In this document: positions 5,843 through 5,955 of the stretch, in pieces
How the letters are laid out: each line of letters opens with the position of its first letter
How positions within the stretch are numbered: the stretch's first letter is position 1
DNA from: RUG11462 sp051877275
GTDB taxonomy: Bacteria > Bacillota > Clostridia > Oscillospirales > Acutalibacteraceae
NCBI GenBank assembly: GCA_051877275.1
Contig: JBJEIS010000021.1
Location: 1 to 5,955 of the forward strand
Length of the DNA: 5,955 nucleotides
Direction: 5' to 3'
The notes under the pieces: generated by a model
Databases searched by the model: none
What the model was told of the DNA's origin: nothing
The model's input: the letters and a program-made list of their open reading frames with translations, nothing else
Made by a program: the position numbers and the translations under genes

Positions 5843-5896
5843 GCCGCATATACCGTTTTTCGGAGTACAAATTCATGAGAAAATGGTATATGCGGC
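5843..5896. terminator. Long hairpin, probable terminator after the LytTR gene
   Basis: GCCGCATATACC (5843-5854) and its exact complement (5885-5896) are extended inward by a G-T pair, four T-A pairs and a further wobble to about 18 pairs, around an 18-base loop. On the plus strand only TGCTTTTATG follows; on the minus strand ATTTTTATTATTT follows, a better T tract. It starts 20 bases after the stop of the LytTR gene and likely insulates it from the promoter region to the right. Confidence 0.65.
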
Positions 5897-5903
5897 TGCT
5901 TTT

Positions 5904-5933
5904 ATGTCGTTTCGCGCCGTTTAAATGTCGTTT
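5904..5933 (+). repeat. Direct repeat ATGTCGTTT x2 with 21-bp periodicity, candidate LytTR binding site
   Basis: ATGTCGTTT occurs at 5904-5912 and again at 5925-5933, separated by 12 bases, the 9-N12-9 geometry known for LytTR regulators such as AgrA. A third, partial copy (GCCGTTTAA, 5916-5924) lies between, so CGTTT recurs at 5908, 5918 and 5929, about one helical turn apart. The bases only partly fit the usual LytTR half-site, so the role is inferred from spacing and position. Confidence 0.5.
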
Positions 5934-5946
5934 TAACCCAAGTCTA

Positions 5947-5952
5947 TTGACA
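5947..5952 (+). promoter_or_regulatory. Consensus -35 box of a gene beyond the right edge
   Basis: A perfect TTGACA lies 13 bases after the direct repeat. Its -10 would fall outside the window, so this is only half of a promoter. Confidence 0.4.
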
Positions 5953-5955
5953 AAA

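Overview
The window looks like chromosomal DNA of an anaerobic, AT-rich, Gram-positive Clostridia member, probably a gut Oscillospiraceae/Ruminococcaceae-type organism. This is inferred from low GC, GTG/TTG starts behind strong GGAGG-type ribosome sites, a four-domain S1 protein carrying a rubredoxin tail, a GH42 galactosidase and a LytTR-PAS regulator. No species can be named from the sequence alone.

Layout, left to right. (1) 3-1241 (+): an S1-family RNA-binding protein with four S1 domains and a C-terminal rubredoxin-like zinc/iron knuckle. It is open at the left edge, so its true N-terminus may lie outside the window. A strong terminator follows at 1253-1288. (2) 1290-1843 (+): a small accessory island. 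It holds a good sigma-A promoter (1354-1382), a leader containing an unrecognised 53-codon frame, an 82-residue acidic orphan protein started by TTG behind GGGAGGT, and a hairpin terminator. (3) 1889-3922 (-): a complete cytoplasmic GH42 beta-galactosidase with both catalytic glutamates and the four-cysteine metal site, transcribed from its own extended -10 promoter. (4) 4019-4185 (-): a self-contained tRNA-His unit (consensus promoter, tRNA with encoded G-1 and CCA, terminator) upstream of the galactosidase. (5) 4243-5822 (+): a probable two-gene operon. It encodes a zinc-ribbon, single-pass membrane protein with an extracytoplasmic domain, then a LytTR DNA-binding protein with a C-terminal PAS-like domain and no receiver domain. 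(6) 5843-5955: a long hairpin, then a 9-bp direct repeat with exact 21-bp periodicity, then a TTGACA box at the right edge. This is the likely control region of a gene just outside the window.

How the parts work together. The S1, galactosidase and tRNA units are each separately terminated and look functionally independent. The zinc-ribbon/LytTR-PAS pair is the most system-like part. I infer an envelope or cytoplasmic signal read by an unconventional LytTR regulator, with a candidate target site directly downstream. No mobile element, CRISPR array or defence system is visible.
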